Source: Lewinellaceae bacterium
Lineage (GTDB): Bacteria > Bacteroidota > Bacteroidia > Chitinophagales > Saprospiraceae
Length of the DNA stretch: 48,367 nucleotides
Assembly: GCA_029976695.1 (NCBI GenBank)
Contig: JARQTN010000152.1
Coordinates: forward strand, 1 to 48,367
Direction: 5' to 3'
The notes below the pieces were generated by a model, which did no database searches, was not told the origin of the DNA, and saw only the letters and a program-made list of their open reading frames with translations. This document shows, in pieces, positions 16,923 to 25,692 of the stretch. A program made the position numbers and the translations under genes. Every line of letters begins with the position of its first letter. The stretch's first letter is position 1.

Positions 16923-18101
16923 ATGAAACAAGCATATATTGTATCCGCCGTACGTACGCCTATGGGCAGTTTTGGAGGTATCCTGTCCGGTTTCTCAGCA
17001 ACGCAACTCGGCGCAAAAGCGATCAGGGGCGCCATTGAAAAGGCAGGTGTCCCGCCAGACCTTGTGGAAGAAGTATTCATGGGAAACGTCGTCTCGGCAA
17101 ATCTCGGCCAGGCTCCTGCCAAACAGGCAAGCCTTGGCGCCGGCATCCCGAACTCCGTACCGACTACCACGATCAACAAAGTCTGCAGTTCAGGCATGAA
17201 ATCGATCATGTTTGCTGCCCAGGCCATCATGCTGGGACAGGCAGATATAGTCGTTGCTGGCGGCATGGAAAGCATGTCCAATATCCCCTATTACGTGCCG
17301 AAGGCCAGGTGGGGATACAAGTACGGGGACGCTCCGCTTGTCGACGGACTTTCCCGCGATGGTCTGACGGATGCCTACGACAATATTGCCATGGGCGTAA
17401 GCGGGGACAGGACCGCTGCGGAATACGGGATCACACGGGAGGAGCAGGACGCCTTTGCCATCGAATCCTATAAACGGGCCGCAGATGCAACAGGATCAGG
17501 CAGGTTTGTTGACGAGATCATCCCTGTCGAGGTCCCACAGCGAAAAAAGGAGCCACTGGTCGTCAGAGAAGATGAAGAGTACAAGCGGGTCAATTTTGAC
17601 AAGATCCCGAACCTGAGACCCGCTTTCTCAAAAGACGGTACAGTAACCGCAGCCAATGCGTCAACCATCAATGACGGCGCTTCTGCCCTTGTGGTCATGA
17701 GTGAAGAGAAAATAAAAGCCCTCAACCTGGCACCGCTGGCACGGATCGTCTCGTTTGCCGATGCAGCCCGGGAGCCACTTTGGTTCACGACCGCCCCGGT
17801 ACTGGCAGCCCCGAAGGCTCTGAAAAATGCCGGCCTGGACCAGGGAAAAATTGACTTTTACGAAGTAAATGAGGCCTTTGCCGTTGTGCCGATAGCCTTT
17901 GAAAAAGAGCTGCACATCAATCACGACGTTGTCAATGTCAATGGAGGTGCCTGTGCACTTGGCCACCCGTTGGGTGCATCCGGGGCGCGGATCGTCACAA
18001 CACTTGTTCACGTGCTCCGGCAGCAGAACGGCAAATACGGGCTCGCCACACTCTGCAACGGCGGCGGCGGTGCCAGCGCCATGATCATCGAAAAGATATA
18101 G
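16923..18101 (+). CDS. Acetyl-CoA C-acyltransferase / acetoacetyl-CoA thiolase
   Basis: Thiolases condense or cleave acyl-CoA with acetyl-CoA. The start at 16923 (MKQAYIVSAVRTPMGSFGG) matches the usual thiolase N-terminus; an open frame extends 57 codons further but overlaps ppc and is not thiolase-like. The 392-residue protein has the acylated cysteine in NKVCSSGMKS (Cys88), NVNGGACALGHPLGASGARI with the catalytic His, and the second cysteine in LATLCNGGGGASA. Length and motifs favour the acetyl-CoA acetyltransferase (type II) group. No beta-oxidation partners are next to it. It converges on the sugar transferase with a 10-base gap. Confidence 0.93.
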   Translation: MKQAYIVSAVRTPMGSFGGILSGFSATQLGAKAIRGAIEKAGVPPDLVEEVFMGNVVSANLGQAPAKQASLGAGIPNSVPTTTINKVCSSGMKSIMFAAQAIMLGQADIVVAGGMESMSNIPYYVPKARWGYKYGDAPLVDGLSRDGLTDAYDNIAMGVSGDRTAAEYGITREEQDAFAIESYKRAADATGSGRFVDEIIPVEVPQRKKEPLVVREDEEYKRVNFDKIPNLRPAFSKDGTVTAANASTINDGASALVVMSEEKIKALNLAPLARIVSFADAAREPLWFTTAPVLAAPKALKNAGLDQGKIDFYEVNEAFAVVPIAFEKELHINHDVVNVNGGACALGHPLGASGARIVTTLVHVLRQQNGKYGLATLCNGGGGASAMIIEKI

Positions 18102-18111
18102 GTTCCGGAAT

Positions 18112-19530
18112 TTATTTGCCCTTTCCCTGGATCAGGACAAGGAGGGTGTAAAACAGGATCTTGATATCCAGCCCGATAGACATGTTTTCGATATACAGGA
18201 TATCGAACTTCAACCGCTGGATCATCTGGTCGACAGTCGATGCATATCCGTACTTCACCTGTCCCCAGGAAGTGATCCCCGGCCTTACCTTTAATAAGTG
18301 TTTATAGTGAGGCGCTCTTTCCATGATCTTGTCGATATAGTAGGCACGCTCGGGCCGTGGACCGACCAGGGACATTTCACCGATCAGCACATTCCAGAAC
18401 TGGGGAAGTTCATCAAGCCTCCATTTCCGCATGATGGCACCCCAGGGTGTGCACCTTTCATCTCCTTCATACGACAACTGGGGGCCGTCCGTTTCAGCAC
18501 CCTGGTACATGGATCTGAACTTGTAGATCTGGAAGGGTTTGCCGTTGATCCCAATGCGTTCCTGTTTGAAGAAAACAGGACCTTTAGAAGACAATTTGAC
18601 CCGGATGGCAATATAGGCATACAGCGGCAGGAGGATGATCAGCATCAGCAGGCTGGCCAGGATATCGATCAGACGCTTCAGGATGTATTCCCATTTGGGC
18701 ATCAGGCCCTGCTCGATCTCGATCAGGACAGCACCGTACAAATAGTTCATTTTTACGGTGCCCAACAGGATGTCATACATGTCGGGAATAATCTTCACCA
18801 GTACTTTTTCATTGAAATCAAAGAGGGTATCGAGGATATATTTCAGTTTGTTGTGCTCAGAAGTCTCGATTGCGATGATCGCTTCCTCCACATCATATTG
18901 CTGTACGAGATCGCCCAAATGCTTCAGTTCCCCAAGCTTGGGCAGGTATTCCTGCAATTCATTCGAGCTGTTGCCGTTTGCATCGACAAAACCGACAAAA
19001 TGGTAGCCCAGGCCCTTTTTCCTCGAGGAAATGTCCTGATACAATTCTACTGCTTTTTGGTTCCCCCCGATGATCAGCGTATTATACGTAATCTTTCCAG
19101 CCTTCAATCTCCGGCTTGCCCAGGTCAGGACGATCATCCGTACGATTACGGTGATCCCGAAATGGAAACTGAACAAACGGCCAAATGAAGCCAGGTAACT
19201 TGCCCTACCGGTTACGAAATCATCAAGGATCAGCGTGAAGAACAGAAAGAGCACCCCGAAAAATGAAAGGAAGAAAGTCCGCGAAAATGTCGCCCATCGC
19301 GACAACCGGTAGATATCGTTGTATTTGTCAAAAATCCAGTAAAAAAGAAGCCAGCCTACCGGCACCACAAAAATGCCGTACCAGAAGTTCTGGTCCTCAA
19401 AAAGGGTATGATCAATACGCCTTCCTTCTGCATAGCTCCGGGAGATGAAAAACAATGCCCAGGCACACATGGCAGAGACAAAGTCAGCTGCGGCATATAA
19501 GAACATGTGGAATTGCCTGATCCTCTTCAT
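18112..19530 (-). CDS. Polyprenyl-phosphate sugar-1-phosphate transferase (WcaJ/WbaP-like)
   Basis: It starts surface glycan synthesis by moving a sugar-1-phosphate from a nucleotide sugar to undecaprenyl phosphate. The 472-residue protein has about four N-terminal membrane spans (to about 140), a CoA-binding-like cytosolic domain (about 145-265), a further membrane segment near 290 and the C-terminal catalytic domain. That domain carries GPVFFKQERIGINGKPF, YKFRSM, LDELPQFWNVLIGEMSLVGPRPER and RPGITSWGQVKYG, so the catalytic blocks are intact. It is the last gene of a tightly spaced run from alaS. The sugar is unknown. It contrasts with the decayed version at 43006-44967. Confidence 0.93.
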   Translation of the reverse strand: MKRIRQFHMFLYAAADFVSAMCAWALFFISRSYAEGRRIDHTLFEDQNFWYGIFVVPVGWLLFYWIFDKYNDIYRLSRWATFSRTFFLSFFGVLFLFFTLILDDFVTGRASYLASFGRLFSFHFGITVIVRMIVLTWASRRLKAGKITYNTLIIGGNQKAVELYQDISSRKKGLGYHFVGFVDANGNSSNELQEYLPKLGELKHLGDLVQQYDVEEAIIAIETSEHNKLKYILDTLFDFNEKVLVKIIPDMYDILLGTVKMNYLYGAVLIEIEQGLMPKWEYILKRLIDILASLLMLIILLPLYAYIAIRVKLSSKGPVFFKQERIGINGKPFQIYKFRSMYQGAETDGPQLSYEGDERCTPWGAIMRKWRLDELPQFWNVLIGEMSLVGPRPERAYYIDKIMERAPHYKHLLKVRPGITSWGQVKYGYASTVDQMIQRLKFDILYIENMSIGLDIKILFYTLLVLIQGKGK

Positions 19531-19535
19531 GCTGG

Positions 19536-20393
19536 TTAAAAGTGCACCAATTTAAGATTATCCATGTAAATGTAATTCACCGGACCGCTGGATTCATTGT
19601 AAACTGCCCGGAAAGCAATCTGATATTTGGGAAACTGGCTGACACGCAACCGTTCAGTCAGCTCGATATAGATCTTGTTCCATTCCTCTTTCTGGTTGAA
19701 AATGAAAAAGTAGTCCTTGATCCCGGGCGGATTGTTCTCAACCCCGACCAGGCCAATGGCGAATTCCACGTTGTTCTTGTAGTTGAGCTCCAGATATACC
19801 GGGGTTCCATTTACCGGGAGGTCAGTGAAAAGCAGGAACGTAGACACCTCCAGCTCCGGGTGTTCCGGCGACAACTCCACATAACCGCTTGCCGAGCCCT
19901 CAAAAACATCCTGGTTTGACAGGACAATCTGCGTGACCGGATCCCCATCGAGGTCGGTCAGAAAGGTGTGCCCGGCCTCAAAATCCTCAAGGGCGGAGAA
20001 AGTCGCATTGTCACTGTACCCGATCCCGGGATTCAATACCGTGTTTTCTGCCGGCACCAGGTCCCTTGTCACTTCATATGTTGTGTAAAACGGGTAGATA
20101 TCCGGCGAGGACGCGATGCCGTTGACACGCACCCCCGGAAAAAGGATGATCTCGCTTTCACCAGCTGCAATGACCGGTACAGTGGCAGGCAATGAATAGG
20201 CACCCAAAAATGCATTGTTGACGTACAGCCAGGCCTCTGTGATCTTCTCATCGGCCGTCCCCTGGCCAGGACCGACTGACAGTGTAAATGGCTGAATATC
20301 CAGGTAGGCCGGAACCGGGTCAGCCGGGTTGATCAGGTTGCAGCTTGAAACAAGCAGCACGATGCCTGATAGGAACACACCGGAGAGCCTCAT
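19536..20393 (-). CDS. Uncharacterised lipoprotein
   Basis: The function is not recognised. The 285-residue protein has a lipoprotein signal with LLVSSC (Cys18) and a beta-rich body. The middle (about 80-130) begins like a carboxypeptidase-regulatory or PEGA-type fold (AYLDIQPFTLSV...EAWLYVNNAFLGAYSLPATVPV...GESEIILFPGVRVNGI, in pieces). The second half looks like a galactose-binding-like sandwich ending FRAVYNESSGPVNYIYMDNLKLVHF. The stop lies 5 bases before the sugar transferase and its ATG overlaps the oxidoreductase stop (ATGA), so the three genes are translationally coupled. A role in surface glycan or envelope assembly is only an inference. Confidence 0.8.
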   Translation of the reverse strand: MRLSGVFLSGIVLLVSSCNLINPADPVPAYLDIQPFTLSVGPGQGTADEKITEAWLYVNNAFLGAYSLPATVPVIAAGESEIILFPGVRVNGIASSPDIYPFYTTYEVTRDLVPAENTVLNPGIGYSDNATFSALEDFEAGHTFLTDLDGDPVTQIVLSNQDVFEGSASGYVELSPEHPELEVSTFLLFTDLPVNGTPVYLELNYKNNVEFAIGLVGVENNPPGIKDYFFIFNQKEEWNKIYIELTERLRVSQFPKYQIAFRAVYNESSGPVNYIYMDNLKLVHF

Positions 20394-21376
20394 GCTGTCT
20401 TGAATTTGTCTCCGAATACAGGCATGGCATCCAAAATCCTGTGTGCCAGGTTGAGCGCCCGGGTGGCTTCTGCTGCCGTCACTGCAGGTTTTTCATTGTG
20501 CGTAATGCTGTGATGCAAGCCTTTAAGTTCTTCCTCGATGGCATTCACAGGCTGTATCTCGGGCACCTGCATCACGAGCCATTTCCTGTTCTCCTTCAAC
20601 GGGAGCTCAAGGCCGCTTCCGTCCGCCGGCTGTTCATCCCGCAACTGGATGATCTGTGATTCTTTTTTCAGGAAATCCATGGAAACATATGCATTCGTTT
20701 GAAACAACCTCAGTTTGCGCATATTCTTCATGCTGACACGGGAAGCTGTTACATTCGCCACACATCCATTTTCAAACGCGATGCGGGCATTGCAGATATC
20801 AGCCTCCCTGCTCACGATCGGCACACCGCTGGCATGGACATCCCGGACAGGGCTTTTCACCAGGCTCAGCACAATGTCAAGATCATGGATCATCAGGTCA
20901 AGCACAACCGACACATCCGTACCCCTCGGATTGAATTGAGCCAGCCTGTGTGCCTCGATAAACATGGGGTCCAGCCGGACGTGCTGCAAGGCGAGAAATG
21001 CGGGATTGAACCTTTCCACGTGACCCACCTGGATCTTCACATCGAATTCCTTGCCGGCAGCGACAATTTGTGCTGCTTCCCGGGGATCTGACACAATCGG
21101 TTTTTCGATAAATACATGTTTCCCCGCGCGGATCGCCTGCATGGCAATCGGAAAATGCGCAGAAGTCGGAGCCACAATGTCTATGACATCACTTGCCTCA
21201 ATAAGTGCATCGAGATCGGGGAATGACCTGACCTGGAATGCAGCTTCCACTTCCGCCGAGGTCTCTTCGCTGGTATCGTAAAAGCCTGCCAGTGCATACT
21301 TGTCCGGCAGGTTCTGAATGCACTTCAGGTGGATCTTTCCCAAATGGCCAACACCTACAACTCCAATTTTCAGCAT
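20390..21376 (-). CDS. Gfo/Idh/MocA-family oxidoreductase
   Basis: The family oxidises or reduces sugars and sugar nucleotides with NAD(P). The start at 21376 (MLKIGVVGVGHLGKIHLKC) puts the Rossmann glycine motif at the N-terminus as expected; a longer in-frame start 27 codons earlier is rejected. The 328-residue protein has the EKP signature (FIEKPIVSDPREA, near 100) and VGHVERFNPAF, with a C-terminal mixed sheet domain. The closest kind is UDP-GlcNAc 3-dehydrogenase/WbpB-like sugar-nucleotide enzymes, but this is not provable here. Overlap with the lipoprotein gene and nearness to the sugar transferase support a nucleotide-sugar role. Confidence 0.9.
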   Translation of the reverse strand: MLKIGVVGVGHLGKIHLKCIQNLPDKYALAGFYDTSEETSAEVEAAFQVRSFPDLDALIEASDVIDIVAPTSAHFPIAMQAIRAGKHVFIEKPIVSDPREAAQIVAAGKEFDVKIQVGHVERFNPAFLALQHVRLDPMFIEAHRLAQFNPRGTDVSVVLDLMIHDLDIVLSLVKSPVRDVHASGVPIVSREADICNARIAFENGCVANVTASRVSMKNMRKLRLFQTNAYVSMDFLKKESQIIQLRDEQPADGSGLELPLKENRKWLVMQVPEIQPVNAIEEELKGLHHSITHNEKPAVTAAEATRALNLAHRILDAMPVFGDKFKTA

Positions 21377-21453
21377 GAATGAAATCGCTTTATCACATGA
21401 AACGACGAATATCACAGAATTGGACAAGATTGCCAAATCCCTTCTTCTTCCGA

Positions 21454-21756
21454 TCACCTGAAATACATCAGGATTGCCCCAAACAGGGTGATCAGGAAGA
21501 TCAGTACCGTTGCCATATTGATCGAATACCGCAAATGCCGGCCAAAACTCATCAGGTTTTGTTCGAAAGCTGGATACCTGGGGATGATCTCCTCCCGCAT
21601 TTTCTTTTCACTGAAAATGTGTCTGGCCTTGAAATCAACCCTGTTGCGCACCAGGATGCGGTAGTCTTTCAGGACACGAACGCGAAAGTACACGTTGAGG
21701 AAGACCATGGCTGCGAACAGCCCGATCACTAAAAACAAGAGAATGCCCTCTATCAT
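21454..21756 (-). CDS. Small membrane protein, unknown function
   Basis: This 100-residue protein has two hydrophobic segments, about 3-22 (EGILLFLVIGLFAAMVFLNV) and 79-98 (INMATVLIFLITLFGAILMY). Between them is a basic, probably cytosolic stretch with KDYRILVRNRVDFKARHIF. No family was recognised. It starts nine bases after alaS ends and precedes the oxidoreductase by 77 bases, so it is probably on the same transcript. The clean coding frame, tight spacing and paired membrane segments make it likely to be real. Confidence 0.7.
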   Translation of the reverse strand: MIEGILLFLVIGLFAAMVFLNVYFRVRVLKDYRILVRNRVDFKARHIFSEKKMREEIIPRYPAFEQNLMSFGRHLRYSINMATVLIFLITLFGAILMYFR

Positions 21757-21765
21757 CAGAAGTAG

Positions 21766-24393
21766 CTACGAAATGAATGAATCAGCGCGGAGGATTGCGT
21801 TATCCAGGCCATCGAGATCCTTTCCGCCAGCAGTCGCAAAAAAGGGCTGTCCTCCCCCACCGCCGCCAATCTCCTTGGCCAACTCGCGGATAATCGTCCC
21901 TGCATTCAACCCCTGCGAGACCAGGTCTTTCCCGATCGTAAGCATCAGTTGGGGCTTTCCTTTTGCTTCAAAACCAAAAAGCACGAAGGCTGTGCCACCC
22001 AGGGCATGCTCGATTTCATAGGAAAGCGTTTTCAGTGCTTTGGCATCATCGATTTCCACTTTCCTTGCGATGACATGTGCATTGCCAACGGAACGTGCAT
22101 TCCGGATGAGTTCATCTTTCAAGCTTCCCGCCTGGTCAGCACGCAGCTGGTCAAGCTCCTTTTTCAGTTTTTTATTCTCATCGATCAGTGAAGCCACTGC
22201 CTGCTCGACATCTGCCGGGTTCTTGACAAGTTCCTGGACATGGCTGAATTCCACCAGTTTCTCATGAATGTAAGACTCCGCAGCCCGGGCCGTAATCGCT
22301 TCGATGCGCCGTACACCGGCAGCAACCGAGGTTTCGTGTACGATCTTGAACAATCCGATCCTCCCGGTGGCGGGCACATGGCATCCCCCGCAAAGCTCCA
22401 CGGAATAGGTCGGGTCAAAGGTGATCATGCGGACACGATCCCCGTATTTTTCACCAAACAGCATCATGGCCCCGGCTTCCTGGGCCTGCTCGATTGGAAT
22501 GCTGCGCTGTTCAACCTTTTCGATGTTTTCCCTGATCTTCTCGTTGACAATCGACTCGATCCTGAACAATTCCTCCCCTGTCACTTTCTCAAAGTGAGAA
22601 AAATCGAACCTCAGGTGGCTGTCGGTCACGAGCGATCCTTTTTGCTGGACATGCGGCCCCAGGACCTCACGCAGCGCAGCATGAAGCAGATGGGTTGCAC
22701 TGTGATTGTTTTCCGTATCCAGCCTTTTTTTCGCATCCACACGGGCGACAAACTGCTGTGTCATGTGCGCAGGAAGCTTGTCAATCAACAGGATTGGGAG
22801 GTTGTTCTCCCTGATCGTATCGATCACCCGGATGGTCTCACCGTTTGCAGACAAGCTGCCTGTATCTCCGACCTGGCCGCCTCCTTCCGGATAGAACGGG
22901 GTTTTATCCAGCACGACCTGGTATTGGGTCTTGCCTTTCTGTTCGACTGACCTGTACTTCAATATCCGGGCATCCGGAACGATCAACTGGTCATAACCGA
23001 CAAAAGTGCTCTCTGGGAGATCCGGATTTACAATAGTCCAGTCCCCGGTCGATGTTCTGGCATCTGCCCGCGATCTTTCCTTTTGTGCATTGAGTGCTTT
23101 TTCAAATGCATCCTGATCCACTTTCAGGCCAGCCTCTGTAGCCATCAGCCTTGTCAGGTCAAACGGAAAGCCATACGTATCATATAATTCGAAAGCATCT
23201 TCACCGCTGATCACACCTCCTTTGGCCTCCAGTGCCTCAAAGCGCCTGATACCGGATTCCAGTGTCCGCAGGAACGACTTTTCCTCTTCGTGAATAACCT
23301 TTTCGATAAAGTCCTGTTGTTTGGCGATCTCGGGAAATGTTTCCCCGAAAAATGCATTCAGCAAAGGGACCATCCGGTAAATGAATGGCTCTTTAATTTC
23401 AAGGAATGTAAAGTAATAGCGGATGGCGCGCCTCAGGATCCTGCGCAGCACATATCCGGCACCGGTATTGCCCGGCATCTCGCCATCTGCAATGCCAAAA
23501 CTGACCGCACGCACATGGTCCGCGATGACCCGCATGGCAACATCCGTCATTTTGTTGTTGCTGTAATCGGATGTGTATGCGATTCCGGATTCTTTTTCAA
23601 TGAATTTGACCAGTGGCGTGAATACATCTGTATCATAGCTTGACTTCTTTCCCTGCAGGACCATGCAAAGCCGCTCAAAGCCCATTCCCGTGTCAATATG
23701 TTTTGCTGGGAGCGTCACAAGTGATGCATCCGCATTCCGGTTGTACTGGATAAACACGAGGTTCCAGAGTTCGATGACTTCCGGGTGATCCTTGTTGACA
23801 AGGCTTGCACCATCCACTTCCTGCCGCGCTGCTGCATCACGCACGTCGATGTGGATCTCCGAACAGGGTCCGCATGGCCCTGTTTCACCCATTTCCCAGA
23901 AGTTGTCCTTCTTCCCGAAAGCAAGGATCCTGTCAGCAGCAATATGGCTCCGCCAAAAGCCGGCGGCTTCCTCGTCTTTTTCCAGTTTTTCACCGGCATC
24001 CCCGCCAAAAATGGTCACATAGAGCCTGTCTTCCGGCAAGTTGTACACTTCCGTCAGTAATTCCCATGCCCACTGTATCGCTTCCTTTTTGAAGTAATCC
24101 CCGAAGGACCAGTTACCCAGCATCTCGAACATGGTATGGTGGTAGCTGTCCCGGCCGACTTCCTCCAGGTCATTGTGCTTTCCGGATACGCGGAGGCACT
24201 TCTGCGTGTCTGCTATCCGCAGTGCCGCAGGTTCCTGGTGGCCAAGGAAGAAATCCTTGAACTGGTTCATCCCCGCATTGGTAAACATGAGTGTGGGATC
24301 ATCCTTCGTGACCATCGGTGCGGAAGGTACAATCAGGTGTTCCTTGCTCTTGAAAAAGGACAAAAACGTCTTTCGTATCTCCTTCGCATTCAT
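21766..24393 (-). CDS. alaS: Alanine-tRNA ligase
   Basis: It charges tRNA-Ala with alanine and edits mischarged Ser/Gly. The 875-residue protein opens with the class II catalytic domain (MNAKEIRKTFLSFFKSKEH, MFTNAGMNQFKDFFLG). It then has the editing domain with the zinc-site motif NNHSATHLLHAALREVLG and CGGCHVPATG, and a C-terminal coiled coil and DHHA1-like domain ending with GGGGGGQPFFATAGG. Length and domain order are standard. It heads a minus-strand run of five genes and is divergent from the M23 peptidase gene. tRNA-Ala(GGC) is in the same window at 13290-13363. Confidence 0.97.
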   Translation of the reverse strand: MNAKEIRKTFLSFFKSKEHLIVPSAPMVTKDDPTLMFTNAGMNQFKDFFLGHQEPAALRIADTQKCLRVSGKHNDLEEVGRDSYHHTMFEMLGNWSFGDYFKKEAIQWAWELLTEVYNLPEDRLYVTIFGGDAGEKLEKDEEAAGFWRSHIAADRILAFGKKDNFWEMGETGPCGPCSEIHIDVRDAAARQEVDGASLVNKDHPEVIELWNLVFIQYNRNADASLVTLPAKHIDTGMGFERLCMVLQGKKSSYDTDVFTPLVKFIEKESGIAYTSDYSNNKMTDVAMRVIADHVRAVSFGIADGEMPGNTGAGYVLRRILRRAIRYYFTFLEIKEPFIYRMVPLLNAFFGETFPEIAKQQDFIEKVIHEEEKSFLRTLESGIRRFEALEAKGGVISGEDAFELYDTYGFPFDLTRLMATEAGLKVDQDAFEKALNAQKERSRADARTSTGDWTIVNPDLPESTFVGYDQLIVPDARILKYRSVEQKGKTQYQVVLDKTPFYPEGGGQVGDTGSLSANGETIRVIDTIRENNLPILLIDKLPAHMTQQFVARVDAKKRLDTENNHSATHLLHAALREVLGPHVQQKGSLVTDSHLRFDFSHFEKVTGEELFRIESIVNEKIRENIEKVEQRSIPIEQAQEAGAMMLFGEKYGDRVRMITFDPTYSVELCGGCHVPATGRIGLFKIVHETSVAAGVRRIEAITARAAESYIHEKLVEFSHVQELVKNPADVEQAVASLIDENKKLKKELDQLRADQAGSLKDELIRNARSVGNAHVIARKVEIDDAKALKTLSYEIEHALGGTAFVLFGFEAKGKPQLMLTIGKDLVSQGLNAGTIIRELAKEIGGGGGGQPFFATAGGKDLDGLDNAILRADSFIS

Positions 24394-24529
24394 TTATATC
24401 TCTTTGAATTTCAAGCTCTTGAATAGGATGTAGAAAATTAACATATAGAATATTCAAATATTTATTATATTCAGACAATAAATCACTTAAATATCTCCTT
24501 TGTTCATAATATTTAATGTGATTAGATTA

Positions 24530-24561
24530 TTTGTAGAATCTTCACCAAACAGCTAATTTTG
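24530..24561 (+). promoter_or_regulatory. Promoter of the M23 peptidase gene
   Basis: TTTG (24530-24533), a 20-base spacer and TAATTTTG (24554-24561) match the Bacteroidota promoter consensus exactly. It would leave an 80-base leader before the ATG at 24647. Confidence 0.55.
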
Positions 24562-24602
24562 CCCCTGTTTGACGATCCCATGACTTGCGATTATTGCATC
24601 CC

Positions 24603-24628
24603 AAAACAGGTACAAAAGTACTGTTTTT
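24603..24628 (+). promoter_or_regulatory. Hairpin with T-run in the leader of the M23 peptidase gene
   Basis: AAAACAG(G)TAC and GTACTGTTTT pair over 10 bases with a single bulged G and an AAAA loop, ending in TTTTT, 18 bases before the start codon. It resembles a weak terminator and could attenuate transcription. Confidence 0.35.
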
Positions 24629-24646
24629 AGTCACAGACGAACTAGT

Positions 24647-25630
24647 ATGAGTCAGCAAAAATATGTCTACAACACACAGTCGCTGCAGTTTGAAAGGTTA
24701 AAGCCTTCACCGAAACAAATTATCCTGAGAGCTACCGGCTATCTGTTTGCCATCCTCTTCACAGGGTTTATATTCTTTATCCTGGCGGATATTTTCCTGC
24801 CTTCCCCGAGGGAAAAAGCACTCAAGCGGGAGCTGGAGCACATGAAATACCAGTATGTACTCATGACAGAGCAGGTCACCGAAATGGGCGATCAGCTTGA
24901 TCATATCCAGATGCGTGATGCTGAGCTGCACAGGTTCATCCTTGGGATGGACCCGATCGAAGAATCTGTCTGGGAAGCAGGTATCGGGGGTAGCGACAGG
25001 TATGCTGACCTGGCTGTATACCCCTCCACAGCCGAGCTGCTCGTATCATCCAAAATGAAGATCGATGAGCTCTCACGAAAACTTTCCCTCGAATTTGAAT
25101 CACTTTCCGATATCGAGCGGAATGCGATGAATCGTGAAAAGATGCTTGCTTCCATACCAAGTATCAAACCGGTTCGGGAAGATCTGCTCAAACGCAACGT
25201 AAAAGCACTTTCCGGTTTCGGGATCAGGTTGCACCCCGTGCATAAGGTACGCAGATTGCACCAGGGCATCGATTTCACCGCCCCGAGGGGAACTGCGATC
25301 CAGGCTACCGGAGACGGAACCGTCATTTCCGCGAAAAGCAGTCGCGTCGGGTACGGGAACAGTGTGATCATCGACCATGGGTACGGGTATACAACCCTTT
25401 ATGGGCATATGTCAAAAATCCTTGTCAACGTGGGTGATAAGGTGGTGAAAGGCGAAAAAATTGGTGAAGTCGGCAATTCAGGCACATCCACGGCCCCACA
25501 CCTGCATTATGAAGTGCGGATAAAGGGAAACCCGGTTGACCCGATCACCTATGTCCTTGATGATCTCTCACCTGAAGAATACCAGTTTCTGGTTGAGCGG
25601 GCATCAGTCGAAAATCAGTCTTTCGATTAG
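24647..25630 (+). CDS. M23-family (LytM) metallopeptidase, membrane-anchored
   Basis: Such proteins cut peptidoglycan cross-bridges or activate cell-wall amidases in the periplasm. The 327-residue protein has an N-terminal membrane span (about 31-50) without a cleaved signal, a coiled-coil region (about 55-170) and a C-terminal LytM domain (about 185-300). The zinc ligands are complete: His205 and Asp209 (LHQGIDF) and HLH at 285-287; YGHM (His254) is also present. An intact site suggests an active enzyme. It is divergent from alaS and is followed by gatB after 62 bases. The TTTG/TAATTTTG promoter and a leader hairpin precede it. Confidence 0.93.
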   Translation: MSQQKYVYNTQSLQFERLKPSPKQIILRATGYLFAILFTGFIFFILADIFLPSPREKALKRELEHMKYQYVLMTEQVTEMGDQLDHIQMRDAELHRFILGMDPIEESVWEAGIGGSDRYADLAVYPSTAELLVSSKMKIDELSRKLSLEFESLSDIERNAMNREKMLASIPSIKPVREDLLKRNVKALSGFGIRLHPVHKVRRLHQGIDFTAPRGTAIQATGDGTVISAKSSRVGYGNSVIIDHGYGYTTLYGHMSKILVNVGDKVVKGEKIGEVGNSGTSTAPHLHYEVRIKGNPVDPITYVLDDLSPEEYQFLVERASVENQSFD

Positions 25631-25692
25631 GAGACTGCAGATACCCGGATCTTCTCTGGACAACCGATTGAAGTCCTCCAATCCAGGATCAC

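Noticed and set aside
18298-19188. A 296-codon plus-strand open frame opposite the sugar transferase gene
   Set aside because: Antisense to an intact WcaJ-like gene; composition is rich in His, Gln and Phe as expected of a shadow frame.
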